Translations under genes and position numbers: made by a program
Notes under the pieces: generated by a model
What the model saw: the letters and a program-made list of their open reading frames with translations, nothing else
Databases searched by the model: none
What the model was told of the DNA's origin: nothing
Source: Alphaproteobacteria bacterium UBA2966
GTDB taxonomy: Bacteria > Pseudomonadota > Alphaproteobacteria > UBA2966
Reading direction: 5' to 3'
Assembly (NCBI GenBank): GCA_002348365.1
Contig: DEBC01000160.1
Coordinates: forward strand, 1 to 15,554
DNA: 15,554 bases
In this document: in pieces, positions 5,965-14,058 of the stretch
Numbering within the stretch: position 1 is the first letter of the stretch
Layout of the letters: each line of letters begins with the position of its first letter

Positions 5965-8402
5965 ACCCTCGACCCCGCAAACTACTCGATCAGGTGCGGA
6001 TGGGAGAGCCCGTCGACCGTGGAGGTATGTCGGAGCTTGGGACCAGCATTCCACTGGATGATCTGGTTGCCGTGGCGGGCGCCATGCGGGACGAAGGTCA
6101 CGGTGGCGTGGTCTCGTACTCCCGGAAGGTTTTCATCCCACTAACCCACCTGTGCCGAGATGTTTGCCACTACTGCACATTCGCGAAACCCCCTCAAAAA
6201 GGCGAATCTGTATATATGTCGCGAGAGCAAGTCCTCGCGGTAGCCCGTTCCGGTGCAGAGGCCGGGTGCAAGGAAGCGCTATTCACTCTGGGTGACAAAC
6301 CGGAGGTTCGTTACAACGCCGCCCGGCACGCGCTCGAAGAACTCGGCCATGAAACGACGTTGAGTTATCTGGCTGAGGTGGCATTGCTTGTCTTTGAGGA
6401 AACCGGACTGTACCCGCACCTCAATCCCGGTGTGATGTCGCGGGAGGACTTCCTTTCGTTGCGTGACGTCTCCGTTTCCCAAGGGCTGATGTTGGAGAGC
6501 GTGTCTGAGCGCCTGTGCGAGAAGGGTGGACCACACTATGGATCGCCCGACAAGAAGCCCTCCGCACGCCTCGAAACGATGAGGATCGCCGGTGCCGAAT
6601 CGGTTCCGATGACGACGGGCATGCTCATTGGTATCGGTGAGACGCGCGAGGAACGCATCGACACGCTTTTGGCAATTCGTGACTTGCATTATGCGCATGG
6701 ACATATTCAGGAAGTCATCGTCCAGAATTTTCGCGCCAAACCGGATACGCGTATGGCCGATTCACCAGAGCCGTCGGCGGAGGAGCTTCTCTGGACCGTC
6801 GCAATGGCGCGGCTGATTCTCGGGTCGAAGGCGAATATCCAGGCGCCGCCGAATTTGAGCCCTGATATCACCTCCCGGTTGATCGACGCCGGTATCAACG
6901 ATTGGGGTGGAGTCTCACCGGTGACCCCCGATTTCGTGAATCCGGAGGCACCGTGGCCTCATCTGGACATACTGGCGGCGCAGACACGATCGAGTGGCAA
7001 AGAACTGGTGGAACGCCTGGCGATCTATCCCGCCTTCGCCAAGGATTCCAGGCGATGGCTTGCACCTCGGTTTCAAAGTGCGGTGACACGCGCCATGGAT
7101 GCCGATGGGCTCGCCAGAACCGATCCGTGGTCTCCGGGTTCACCCGCATCACCATCGTTTGCGGATTCGGACTTCGACGAGCCGGCAAGACGCCCAGGTT
7201 CGAACTCCGGAGTCAGCGACATTCTGGCCAGATGTGAAAGCGGGATCGAGCCATCCGAGGACGAGATCGTCCGCTTGTTTTCAGCTCGTGGAGCGGATTT
7301 AGCGTCGGTTTGCCGGGCGGCGGATTCGCTGAGGTCGGAAACCGTAGGCGATGTCGTGACCTATGCTGTCAATCGCAACATCAATTACACGAACGTTTGT
7401 TCTTACCGTTGCCAGTTCTGTGCGTTCTCCAAAGGCAAGTTGAGCGAAAGTCTGCGGGGAAGGCCTTACGTTGTCGATCTTGATGAGATTGCCCGTCGCA
7501 CCGCCGAAGCCTGGGATCGGGGTGCGACGGAAGTATGCATGCAGGGCGGCATTCACCCGAGCTACACCGGTGCGACGTATAGGGATATCTGCCGCGTCGC
7601 AAAGGAAGCGGCGCCGGACATTCATGTACACGCCTTCACGCCCTTGGAGATCACCCAGGGGGCGAAAACGCTTGGATTGTCGATATCCGAGTACCTCGAA
7701 CAACTGATCGAGGAAGGATTGGGTACGTTACCGGGTACCGCCGCCGAGATACTTGACGATGAGGTGCGGCAAATCATCTGCCCCGACAAGGTCAATACGC
7801 AGGAATGGCTCGACGTAATGCGGGCCGCGCACCGTTTGGGCTTAAGGTCGACGGCTACAATAATGTTCGGACATGTGGAGAGTTCCCGTCACTGGGCCCG
7901 GCACCTCATACGCCTCAGGGATCTACAGAAAGAGACCGGCGGATTCACGGAGTTTGTTCCGTTGCCATTCGTGCACATGGAATCGCCCATCTATCTGAAA
8001 GGTCTTGCTCGACGTGGACCGACCATGCGCGAAGCGATTCTCATGCACGCAGTGGCACGCATCGCGCTCCACCCCCATTTCACGAATATTCAGACATCTT
8101 GGGTGAAGATGGGGCCTCAAGGCGCAAAGGCATGTCTGGAGGCGGGTGCCAACGACCTCGGGGGCACTCTCATGAACGAGAGTATCAGTCGGGCCGCGGG
8201 TGCCGCGCATGGACAGGAAATGCCGCCAGAAAGAATGGAGCAGCTGATCTGTGAGATGGGCCGCACACCTGCTCAGAGAACAACATTGTATGAAGAAGTT
8301 TCGGAAGAGCGGGTATCAGCATCCTTCGACGCCTTGCCGCTGTCCGAAGCGGTTTTCATGCCTGCCAAGGCATTTGAGCGCGCGACAGCCCAGGATCAAT
8401 GA
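5961..8402 (+). CDS. fbiC: Fo synthase, CofG-CofH fusion
   Basis: An 813-residue fused radical-SAM enzyme that makes the deazaflavin Fo from tyrosine and the ribityl-diaminouracil of flavin synthesis. The N-terminal CofG half has a radical-SAM triad, C65-x3-C69-x2-C72 (in LCRDVCHYCTF). The C-terminal CofH half has C480-x3-C484-x2-C487 (in VCSYRCQFCAF). Both halves look complete, including MQGGIHPSYTG and TATIMFGHVE in CofH. A Ser/Pro/Asp-rich linker around residues 380-415 joins them. I chose the ATG at 5961, which overlaps the cofC TGA as ATGA and has GGGAG (5950-5954) 6 bases upstream. An in-frame ATG at 5937 would add eight residues. This is the last gene of the operon, and its stop lies 3 bases from the stop of the convergent remnant at 8406. 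Confidence 0.95.
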   Translation: MNPRPRKLLDQVRMGEPVDRGGMSELGTSIPLDDLVAVAGAMRDEGHGGVVSYSRKVFIPLTHLCRDVCHYCTFAKPPQKGESVYMSREQVLAVARSGAEAGCKEALFTLGDKPEVRYNAARHALEELGHETTLSYLAEVALLVFEETGLYPHLNPGVMSREDFLSLRDVSVSQGLMLESVSERLCEKGGPHYGSPDKKPSARLETMRIAGAESVPMTTGMLIGIGETREERIDTLLAIRDLHYAHGHIQEVIVQNFRAKPDTRMADSPEPSAEELLWTVAMARLILGSKANIQAPPNLSPDITSRLIDAGINDWGGVSPVTPDFVNPEAPWPHLDILAAQTRSSGKELVERLAIYPAFAKDSRRWLAPRFQSAVTRAMDADGLARTDPWSPGSPASPSFADSDFDEPARRPGSNSGVSDILARCESGIEPSEDEIVRLFSARGADLASVCRAADSLRSETVGDVVTYAVNRNINYTNVCSYRCQFCAFSKGKLSESLRGRPYVVDLDEIARRTAEAWDRGATEVCMQGGIHPSYTGATYRDICRVAKEAAPDIHVHAFTPLEITQGAKTLGLSISEYLEQLIEEGLGTLPGTAAEILDDEVRQIICPDKVNTQEWLDVMRAAHRLGLRSTATIMFGHVESSRHWARHLIRLRDLQKETGGFTEFVPLPFVHMESPIYLKGLARRGPTMREAILMHAVARIALHPHFTNIQTSWVKMGPQGAKACLEAGANDLGGTLMNESISRAAGAAHGQEMPPERMEQLICEMGRTPAQRTTLYEEVSEERVSASFDALPLSEAVFMPAKAFERATAQDQ

Positions 8403-8405
8403 AGA

Positions 8406-8711
8406 TTAGGACCGGGTTACCTGTGGGGTAAACATGTACCCAATGCCCCGGATTGTCTTGATGACTTCGGGTTTTTTGGGGTCTGCCTCCAGTTTCTTTC
8501 TCAATCGGCTGACCAGAATATCGATGGAGCGGTCGAAGGGGGAAAGTTCACGGCTGCGCGTGATATCAAAGAGCACATCCCGGGTAAGCGCGCGCCCGGC
8601 ATTTTCTACGAATGCGACCAGCAGGTCGTATTCTGCGGTCGTGAGGGGAATATCCTCACCTTCGCCATCGTGCAGGTGACGTTTGCTGGTGTGAATCGCG
8701 AAGCCTTCGAA
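8406..8711 (-). pseudogene. OmpR-type response regulator, DNA-binding domain only
   Basis: This is a complete OmpR/PhoB winged-helix domain. It starts near FEGFAIHTSKRHLHD (from about 8711) and continues through PLTTAEYDLLVAFVENAG, RSIDILVSRLRKKLE and VIKTIRGIGYMFTPQV. The receiver domain with its phospho-accepting aspartate, about 120 residues, is missing. The open frame continues to about 8846, but that part is only the antisense of the histidine kinase fragment and resembles no receiver. It has no credible start codon of its own, so it is probably not expressed as a working regulator. Its TAA stop is 3 bases from the fbiC stop, leaving no room for a terminator between the convergent genes. 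Confidence 0.8.
8699..8709. repeat. 11-bp palindrome at the joint of the two signalling remnants
   Basis: CGAAG-C-CTTCG is a perfect palindrome with a one-base centre. The response-regulator similarity (minus) runs out at about 8711 and the kinase similarity (plus) begins at about 8709. The palindrome therefore marks the rearrangement point to within a few bases. It may be a cause of the event, through a short inverted repeat, or simply a coincidence. Confidence 0.5.
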
Positions 8712-9200
8712 CTGCAACGCATTGATCCAAGGGATGCCGTCGAAGGTGCGCTCTCCATCGTGACGGAGAGGCTGCGACTCTATTCCATCGACCTCTCGGT
8801 AGATATGCCGGACAGCTGTCCCAAGGTCATCGGTCACGTAGTTCAACTGGAACAGGTTCTGCTGAATATCCTGGGAAATGCCTTCGATGCGCTTGAGGCA
8901 CGTAATATGGCCGAGGGGGCAAAATCGATTGATATCCGACTAGCCACCCGGGACAAGGATGGATCCATCGAAATCGTTGTTGAGGATACCGGTGGCGGGA
9001 TCAAGGAAGAGGTGATCAATCGTATGTTCGAACCATTTGTGACGATAAAGGAAATCGGCAAGGGTACCGGCCTGGGCTTGTCCATCAGCTATGGGATCGT
9101 CACAGATATGGGGGGAACGATTGAAGCAGCAAATACCGATCTTGGTCCACAAATCAAGATCACTCTGCCCGTGCCGGATGCAGAGTTCGAGACAGCGTAA
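8709..9200 (+). pseudogene. Histidine kinase, ATPase domain only (NtrB/DctB-like)
   Basis: About 160 residues of a histidine kinase C-terminus. The N box EQVLLNILGNAFDAL, G1 box DTGGGI, F box MFEPFVT and G2 box GKGTGLGLSISYGIV are all intact, so the ATP-binding fold is complete. Upstream, the sensor region and the phospho-accepting histidine of the dimerisation domain are missing. The frame extends to an ATG at 8670, but the first dozen or so codons are antisense to the response-regulator fragment. The 'NILGNAFDAL...GLGLSISYGIV' style is that of NtrB/DctB kinases, whose partners are usually NtrC-type rather than OmpR-type. The two fragments therefore may come from different systems. It ends in TAA, 164 bases before malate synthase. 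Confidence 0.8.
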
Positions 9201-9309
9201 CTCGAGTGACGATTTTTAGTTCGATACCTCTTGTGCCGGGGCATCTAAATCAGTTGAATACGGCGCCGATAATCTGAATGAACCTTGATTTGTGAGCAGC
9301 CGACCCATT

Positions 9310-9325
9310 CGGCCGGATATGGCCG
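9310..9325. promoter_or_regulatory. Inverted repeat in the malate synthase leader
   Basis: CGGCC-GGATAT-GGCCG forms a 16-bp inverted repeat about 40 bases upstream of the malate synthase start, in the 164-base region after the kinase remnant. It is positioned where an operator could act, but the arms are short and GC-rich. I see no convincing -35/-10 pair in this region. Confidence 0.2.
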
Positions 9326-9364
9326 CGCGGCGCGAACTCAAACTGAATTTGAATGAGGATGGAG

Positions 9365-10990
9365 ATGGCCGATACAGCCAGCGTGACGGATAGTGTCAAT
9401 CCAGTGGAGGGGGTCGACGTTCTCGGCCCAATGGCTGCTGGGTTTGAAGAGATTTTGACGCCGTCGGCGCTCGAGTTTATTGCGGACCTGCATCGACAGT
9501 TCAATGTGAGGCGGATCGCACTTTTAGAGGCACGGACGGAACGTCAGGTTCAATTCGACGCTGGCGCCAAACCGGACTTCCCTGCCGAGACGCTTAGTGT
9601 CCGGGAGGGAGATTGGACCGTCTCACCCGTTCCTGAAGATTTGCAGGATCGCCGTGTGGAAATCACCGGTCCGGTCGACCGAAAGATGATCATCAATGCG
9701 CTCAACTCGGGCGCGAGTGTGTTCATGGCGGATTTCGAGGATGCAACGACGCCGACATGGTCGAATCTCCTGGAGGGGCAGATCAATCTTCGTGATGCGA
9801 ACGCGCGCACAATCGATTTCGATGATCCTCGAAGCGGTCGTCACTACGAATTATCCGAGAACCCGGCGACCCTGATCGTACGACCGCGTGGTTGGCATCT
9901 GTCGGAGAAACACGTCCTGATCGATGGGGAGCCTGCGTCTGGGTCGCTATTCGATTTCGGCCTGTACTTTTTCCACAACGCCCGGAATCTGCTTGATCGG
10001 GGTAGCGGTCCGTATTTCTACCTGCCCAAGATGGAAAGCCATCTCGAAGCGCGGCTGTGGAATGACGTGTTTGTCGCCGCACAGGATTCGCTGGGCATTC
10101 CCCAAGGCTCGATCAAGGCAACAGTCCTCATCGAAACCATTCTCGCGGCATTCGAAATGGACGAAATCCTGTATGAACTGCGGGATCACTCCTCCGGGCT
10201 GAATTGTGGCCGTTGGGACTATATTTTCAGCTTCATCAAGAAATTTCGGAATGATGCTGAGTGTGTACTGCCGGACCGCGGTGACGTCACCATGACGCGG
10301 CATTTCATGCGCTCGTACAGTCTTCTTGCGATAAAGACGTGTCATCATCGTAATGCCCATGCCATCGGGGGTATGGCGGCTCAGATTCCGATCAGGAATG
10401 ACGAAAAGGCCAACGAAGAGGCGCTCGCGAAGGTACGCGCGGACAAGGAACGTGAGGCCGGTGACGGTCACGATGGAACTTGGGTCGCGCACCCGGGTTT
10501 GGTGCCCATCGCCAAGGGCATCTTCGACCGCCTGATGCCCGAGGCCAATCAGATCCAGCGGCAGCGCCAGGATGTGAATATAAGCGCGGCAGACCTTTTG
10601 GATGTACCCGACGGGCAGATCACTGAGGTCGGACTTCGTCAGAACATCAACGTGGGTATCCGCTATCTCGAAGCCTGGCTGCGGGGCATGGGGTGCGTGC
10701 CGCTGTATAATCTCATGGAAGATGCGGCGACGGCCGAGATCTCACGTACTCAGGTATGGCAATGGTTGCATCATGGCGCTCAACTGAACGACGGGCGGGC
10801 GATCGATCGGCCCTTGTTCGATGCGACCTTGGCGGAGGTAATGGCCGGCATTCGCGATGAATTGGGTGACGACGCCTATGCAGACAGCAGGTTTGACGCT
10901 GCGGCAGAGCTGTTCGCCGAGATGAGTACTTCGGAGGACTTCTCTGAATTCTTGACTCTGCCTGCCTACGATATGATCGTCGATGCGTAG
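9365..10990 (+). CDS. aceB: Malate synthase A
   Basis: A 541-residue malate synthase of the A (AceB) type. It condenses glyoxylate with acetyl-CoA to malate in the glyoxylate shunt. It aligns by eye along its length with the E. coli enzyme: DRRVEITGPVDRKMIINALN, FMADFEDATTPTW, the active-site arginine region IVRPRGWHLSEKH, SGPYFYLPKMES, the family signature RDHSSGLNCGRWDYIF, NGHDGTW-like GHDGTWVAHPGL, and CVPLYNLMEDAATAEISR. The ATG at 9365 is preferred because GAGG (9355-9358) precedes it by 6 bases. In-frame ATGs at 9353 and 9359 would add four or two residues and have no useful Shine-Dalgarno. No isocitrate lyase gene is in the window, so glyoxylate supply cannot be judged here. The stop is UAG. 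Confidence 0.96.
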   Translation: MADTASVTDSVNPVEGVDVLGPMAAGFEEILTPSALEFIADLHRQFNVRRIALLEARTERQVQFDAGAKPDFPAETLSVREGDWTVSPVPEDLQDRRVEITGPVDRKMIINALNSGASVFMADFEDATTPTWSNLLEGQINLRDANARTIDFDDPRSGRHYELSENPATLIVRPRGWHLSEKHVLIDGEPASGSLFDFGLYFFHNARNLLDRGSGPYFYLPKMESHLEARLWNDVFVAAQDSLGIPQGSIKATVLIETILAAFEMDEILYELRDHSSGLNCGRWDYIFSFIKKFRNDAECVLPDRGDVTMTRHFMRSYSLLAIKTCHHRNAHAIGGMAAQIPIRNDEKANEEALAKVRADKEREAGDGHDGTWVAHPGLVPIAKGIFDRLMPEANQIQRQRQDVNISAADLLDVPDGQITEVGLRQNINVGIRYLEAWLRGMGCVPLYNLMEDAATAEISRTQVWQWLHHGAQLNDGRAIDRPLFDATLAEVMAGIRDELGDDAYADSRFDAAAELFAEMSTSEDFSEFLTLPAYDMIVDA

Positions 10991-11117
10991 TTGGCTTGTG
11001 CATTCGTTGCCCCGGCTGACCAACTGAATCCCTCTCCCGTCAGGTTGGGTTCGCGTCGGAGGAGGGCAGGAGCAGGCACAAGCACCAGCAATGGCCGCAA
11101 GGCTGGCTACCGGGGAT

Positions 11118-12041
11118 TTACCGAACCTCGAACACCAGCTTGCCACGCAGATGTCGTGCTTCGCTGATGCGATGAGCTTCGGCTGCCGCGGACAAGGGGA
11201 AAAGAGAGATATCTGGAACTCTTACCGCCCCGGCCACTAACAACTCAACAATGCGCTCAAGGTGGGGACGATCCCGTCCCACATTTGGTCTCAGGGATTG
11301 CACGTCATCTCGCGGTGAATCAGGTGCTTGAACACCCGAGGCGATGAAGGCGGCGCGTCCCCCGGATTTGAGAACGGCGAACGATCTTTCCACCACATCG
11401 CCGCCGACGGTGTCGAAAACGGCGTCGCAGTCCGACACGACTTCACTGAAATCTTGGGCGTGGTAGTCGATGATCTTGTCAGCTCCGAGACTGGCCACAA
11501 ATTCGTGGTTGCTCGAGCTGGCAGTCGTGATCACATGAGCGCCGATATGTTTGGCGAGTTGGATACCGAAACTCGCGACACCGCCCGCACCACCCTGAAT
11601 CAAAATTCTCTCGCCAGGCTGGAGCTTGAGCGTATCCTCGATCGAAACGACAGCGGTCAGTCCTGCCAATGCCATGGCGGCCGCATCGACATGTGATAGC
11701 TGATCTGGCTTTCTCGCGATGATCGCCGCCTTGATCGCAATTTTTTCCGCGTAAGCGCCTTCCTGCCCCACATCGCAAACGCCGAATACCGGTTCTCCGA
11801 CGTTCAGATCATCCACATTGTTCCCGACTGCACTGACGACGCCGGAGAAATCGCGCCCGAGAATGTAGGGAAACTCGTTAGCAGGCCCATAGTTGCCTAA
11901 GCGGACCTTCCAATCCGCCGCATTGACGCTGGCCGCGTGAATATCGACCAGGACGTCATCTGCTCCTGGAACCGGATCCGGCACATCGCCGTACTTCAGG
12001 ACTTCTGGTCCGCCGTATTCTTCCAAATATGCCGCTTTCAT
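11118..12041 (-). CDS. NADP-dependent quinone oxidoreductase-like protein (zeta-crystallin group, MDR superfamily)
   Basis: A 307-residue medium-chain dehydrogenase/reductase. The N-terminal GroES-like domain begins MKAAYLEEYGGPEVLKYGDV and contains ASVNAADWKVR and ILGRDFSGVVSAVG. The Rossmann domain carries LIQGGAGGVASFGIQLAKHIGA (roughly residues 147-168), which binds the cofactor, then ASLGADKIIDY. The catalytic-zinc ligands of alcohol dehydrogenases are absent, which is typical of quinone oxidoreductases and enone reductases that use NADPH. The third glycine-rich position reads GGVAS where many members have GGVGS. The substrate is unknown. An AAGGGA Shine-Dalgarno lies about 11 bases upstream. 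The gene starts 56 bases downstream of glucose-6-phosphate isomerase on the same strand, so the two may share a transcript. Confidence 0.88.
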   Translation of the reverse strand: MKAAYLEEYGGPEVLKYGDVPDPVPGADDVLVDIHAASVNAADWKVRLGNYGPANEFPYILGRDFSGVVSAVGNNVDDLNVGEPVFGVCDVGQEGAYAEKIAIKAAIIARKPDQLSHVDAAAMALAGLTAVVSIEDTLKLQPGERILIQGGAGGVASFGIQLAKHIGAHVITTASSSNHEFVASLGADKIIDYHAQDFSEVVSDCDAVFDTVGGDVVERSFAVLKSGGRAAFIASGVQAPDSPRDDVQSLRPNVGRDRPHLERIVELLVAGAVRVPDISLFPLSAAAEAHRISEARHLRGKLVFEVR

Positions 12042-12097
12042 TAGTGTCTAATTCCCTTGATGGTTCATATGTTGAAGTACCGTGCGCTTCATCAGGA

Positions 12098-13438
12098 TCA
12101 CCGGTTTTCCAGGTATGTTCGCATGCGGGCTTTGCCGTCTTCGACCGCCGGCTGGTTGAAGGCGTCAACACCAAGCATGCGGGCCGCAATCATCGTCTCC
12201 AGCATGAAATGCATGAACAGGGCGCCCATACTGCTTTCTTCGATGCGTGGGACACTGAAAAACCGTGTGGGGCATTTGTGTTCGATCAGGGTGTTTCTCG
12301 TAGCAAGCTGTTGGGCCGCCACCAGGTCACCGATACTGTTGCCCAGCAGGTATTCGATTGAAGCCGGAGCTTCCTCAAAATCTGAGATTTCATGCCCTTC
12401 GCCACTGATTGCTGTCTCTACGATGGTGAAGATCTTGTCCTTCGGACCGTCGAGGTAAAGCTGTAGCTGGCTGTGCTGATCAACCGGGCCGAGGGCGCGA
12501 ACTGGCGTCGTACCCTTTCCGCCCTTTGCGAGACTCTCCGCCCACAACTGACAGTACCAAGCGGCAAATGGCTCGAGCGTGTCGGCGTAAGGCATCAACA
12601 CGCTCATGCGGGCATCTCGATGACGTGCGAGGCCGAGGCATATCGCGGCGCCCAGCGCAGAGGGACAGGTTTCGGCTGCTGATGACCCCAATGCTTGCTC
12701 CAGTACATCTGCTGCACCGCTGCGTACTTCGTTGGTGTTCAGACCTCCGATGGCAGCGGGCAGCATGCCCACATTCGAAAGGACCGAAAAGCGACCGCCG
12801 ACCCCGGGATCGTGGTCAAGAATTGTGTGACCACGAACTGATGCGAGATGTCTCAAGGGGCTGTCGAAAGGATCCGTAATCACAACGAAGTGGGAAGATG
12901 CATCTCCGCCCAGTGTCGCTTGAGCCGCAGCAAAGCTCACGAGGTACTGCGCCATCGTTTCCGATGTCGCGCCAGACTTTGAGACGACAAGGAATCCCGT
13001 TCGGGAAAAGTCAGTTCCGTCAAGCAACCCACTCATTGTCGAGGGGTCGAGGTTGTCAACGAATTGCAGCTTCGTCGCGTTGTCCGGTCTCAACGCGGTG
13101 ATCGCGCGCCCGCCAAGGCTGGACCCGCCAGTTCCCAGAACAATTAACGTTTCAAATCTCGACCGCATCTCCTCGGCAATCGCGTCCAAATGCGCGAGGT
13201 CGTCCTGCTGCGTCGGCAGCGCCAAGATTTCGGCGGCACCTTGGATGACGCCTTTGCCGAGATCGCTTGTGGCCTTTTCGGCGGCGTCAACCATCGGGGC
13301 AAGCTCAACCTCGCTGAGACCGTGTTCCCCGACCGTGTCGCTTAGGCAACCGTCGATATGCTGTTTGTAGTGCACGGGCATGCGATGGACTGCTTTATCC
13401 AAAAGGTCAAGTCCCTCTTTGGTCGCGACCACTCGCAT
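12098..13438 (-). CDS. pgi: Glucose-6-phosphate isomerase
   Basis: A glucose-6-phosphate isomerase, interconverting glucose-6-P and fructose-6-P. The two sugar-phosphate (SIS) domains are visible: VLGTGGSSLGGRAI in the first, with VVSKSGATSETM as the phosphate-binding serine loop. GGRFSVLSNVG matches family signature 1. Near the end, AFNQPAVEDGK corresponds to the FDQxGVExGK block that carries the catalytic lysine. At about 446 residues it is of the shorter bacterial type. The start is uncertain: an ATG at 13438, a TTG at 13477 and an ATG at 13381 are in frame, and none has a good Shine-Dalgarno. Family similarity begins close to MPVHYKQHIDG (13381), so that start is a real alternative. The gene is divergent from the DM13 gene. 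Confidence 0.92.
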   Translation of the reverse strand: MRVVATKEGLDLLDKAVHRMPVHYKQHIDGCLSDTVGEHGLSEVELAPMVDAAEKATSDLGKGVIQGAAEILALPTQQDDLAHLDAIAEEMRSRFETLIVLGTGGSSLGGRAITALRPDNATKLQFVDNLDPSTMSGLLDGTDFSRTGFLVVSKSGATSETMAQYLVSFAAAQATLGGDASSHFVVITDPFDSPLRHLASVRGHTILDHDPGVGGRFSVLSNVGMLPAAIGGLNTNEVRSGAADVLEQALGSSAAETCPSALGAAICLGLARHRDARMSVLMPYADTLEPFAAWYCQLWAESLAKGGKGTTPVRALGPVDQHSQLQLYLDGPKDKIFTIVETAISGEGHEISDFEEAPASIEYLLGNSIGDLVAAQQLATRNTLIEHKCPTRFFSVPRIEESSMGALFMHFMLETMIAARMLGVDAFNQPAVEDGKARMRTYLENR

Positions 13439-13502
13439 GAGGACCCAGCAAAGCAATTTGGTCGTCGTAAACGTCAACGGAAAGCATCAGGAAGAAGGAC
13501 GA

Positions 13503-13557
13503 TTGTTCGGTGGCGAATTCAATCGAAATGCCTCAATTTACATTCCGCAACGAACAA
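13503..13557. repeat. Spaced inverted repeat between pgi and the DM13 gene
   Basis: TTGTTCG (13503-13509) and CGAACAA (13551-13557) are perfect 7-bp inverted arms 41 bases apart. Similarity continues imperfectly on the inner side (GGTGGC against the complement GTTGC). They lie in the divergent intergenic region and could be a pair of half-sites for one regulator bound on the same helix face. I found no strong -35/-10 pair, so this is tentative. Confidence 0.25.
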
Positions 13558-13573
13558 GCCGGGGGGCAACGTC

Positions 13574-14058
13574 ATGCGCGCAGTAATTTTTAGTGTGATT
13601 GTAGGAGGGTTGATCGGTGGTGGCCTTGGATTTGCGATCGGGATCTTCGCCTATCCGTACATTTTTCTGGTCGATATCGTGGCGCAGGAGACGGTTGGCG
13701 ACGTGGCTTCCAAGAAGGTGGTCGCCAAGGGGGATTCATTCATGCCAATCCGTCCGATCCCGTGCACTATGGGAAAGGTGCTGTGACGGTTTACGAGGAT
13801 GTCGTTCACCTGGAGCAGGACTTCGAATTGGGTCCAGGACCCAAGTTTCATGTCTATTTGGTCCCTCAGTCGAACGTGACGCCCGACGTGGACGTCGCGG
13901 CCTCCATGTACATCGACTTGAGGCGACTTCGCGCTTTCAAAGGCAGCCAGGTGTTTCCCATGCCAACAGGCGTCAACCTTGCGGAGTACCCGAGTGTTGT
14001 TGTCTGGTGTGAACATTTTGGTGTTTTGATTTCGCCGGCCGCGCTCGAGTTTCTATAG
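13574..14058 (+). pseudogene. DM13-domain membrane-anchored protein, one-base frameshift
   Basis: The ATG at 13574 opens a membrane segment (VIFSVIVGGLIGGGLGFAIG) and continues to VVAKGDSF, then runs to a TGA at 13784-13786. In the next frame, from about 13734, the sequence is FIHANPSDPVHYGKGAV, then VHLEQDFELGPGPKFHVYLVP and LAEYPSVVVWCEHFGVLISPA. This is a textbook DM13 domain, a small extracytoplasmic domain of unclear redox or electron-transfer role with a conserved cysteine in the VVWC block. Adding one G to the GGGGG run at 13729-13733 joins the frames as AKGGFIHANP. The gene is therefore whole except for one missing base, giving about 161 residues if repaired. It may be a true recent mutation or a homopolymer sequencing error. 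The stop abuts that of the convergent sulfatase gene. Confidence 0.8.
14053..14058. other. CTATAG palindrome providing both convergent stop codons
   Basis: The six bases CTATAG read as UAG on each strand. They end the sulfatase-family gene (14053-14055, minus) and the DM13 gene (14056-14058, plus) back to back, with no intergenic base and no room for a separate terminator. Confidence 0.9.

Noticed and set aside
8406..8846. A 146-codon minus-strand frame read as one small OmpR-like protein
   Set aside because: Only the part up to about 8711 resembles the DNA-binding domain. The rest is the antisense of a clear histidine kinase ATPase domain and starts at a TTG, so it is not a natural N-terminus.
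9201..9352. A sigma70 promoter for malate synthase
   Set aside because: GATAAT-like and TTGAAT-like words occur but not with 16-18 base spacing, so no promoter could be supported.
9947..10492. Long minus-strand frame inside malate synthase (181 codons)
   Set aside because: It is antisense to a conserved enzyme and has no recognisable domain or ribosome site.
10994..11083. Inverted repeat GCTTGTGC ... GCACAAGC downstream of malate synthase as a terminator
   Set aside because: The arms are 8 bp but 74 bases apart and no T run follows, so it does not fit an intrinsic terminator. It is noted only as a weak repeat.
13729..13733. Programmed ribosomal frameshift in the DM13 gene
   Set aside because: A single G run without a recognisable slippery heptamer, an upstream Shine-Dalgarno-like stimulator or a downstream structure is better explained by a deletion or a base-calling error.
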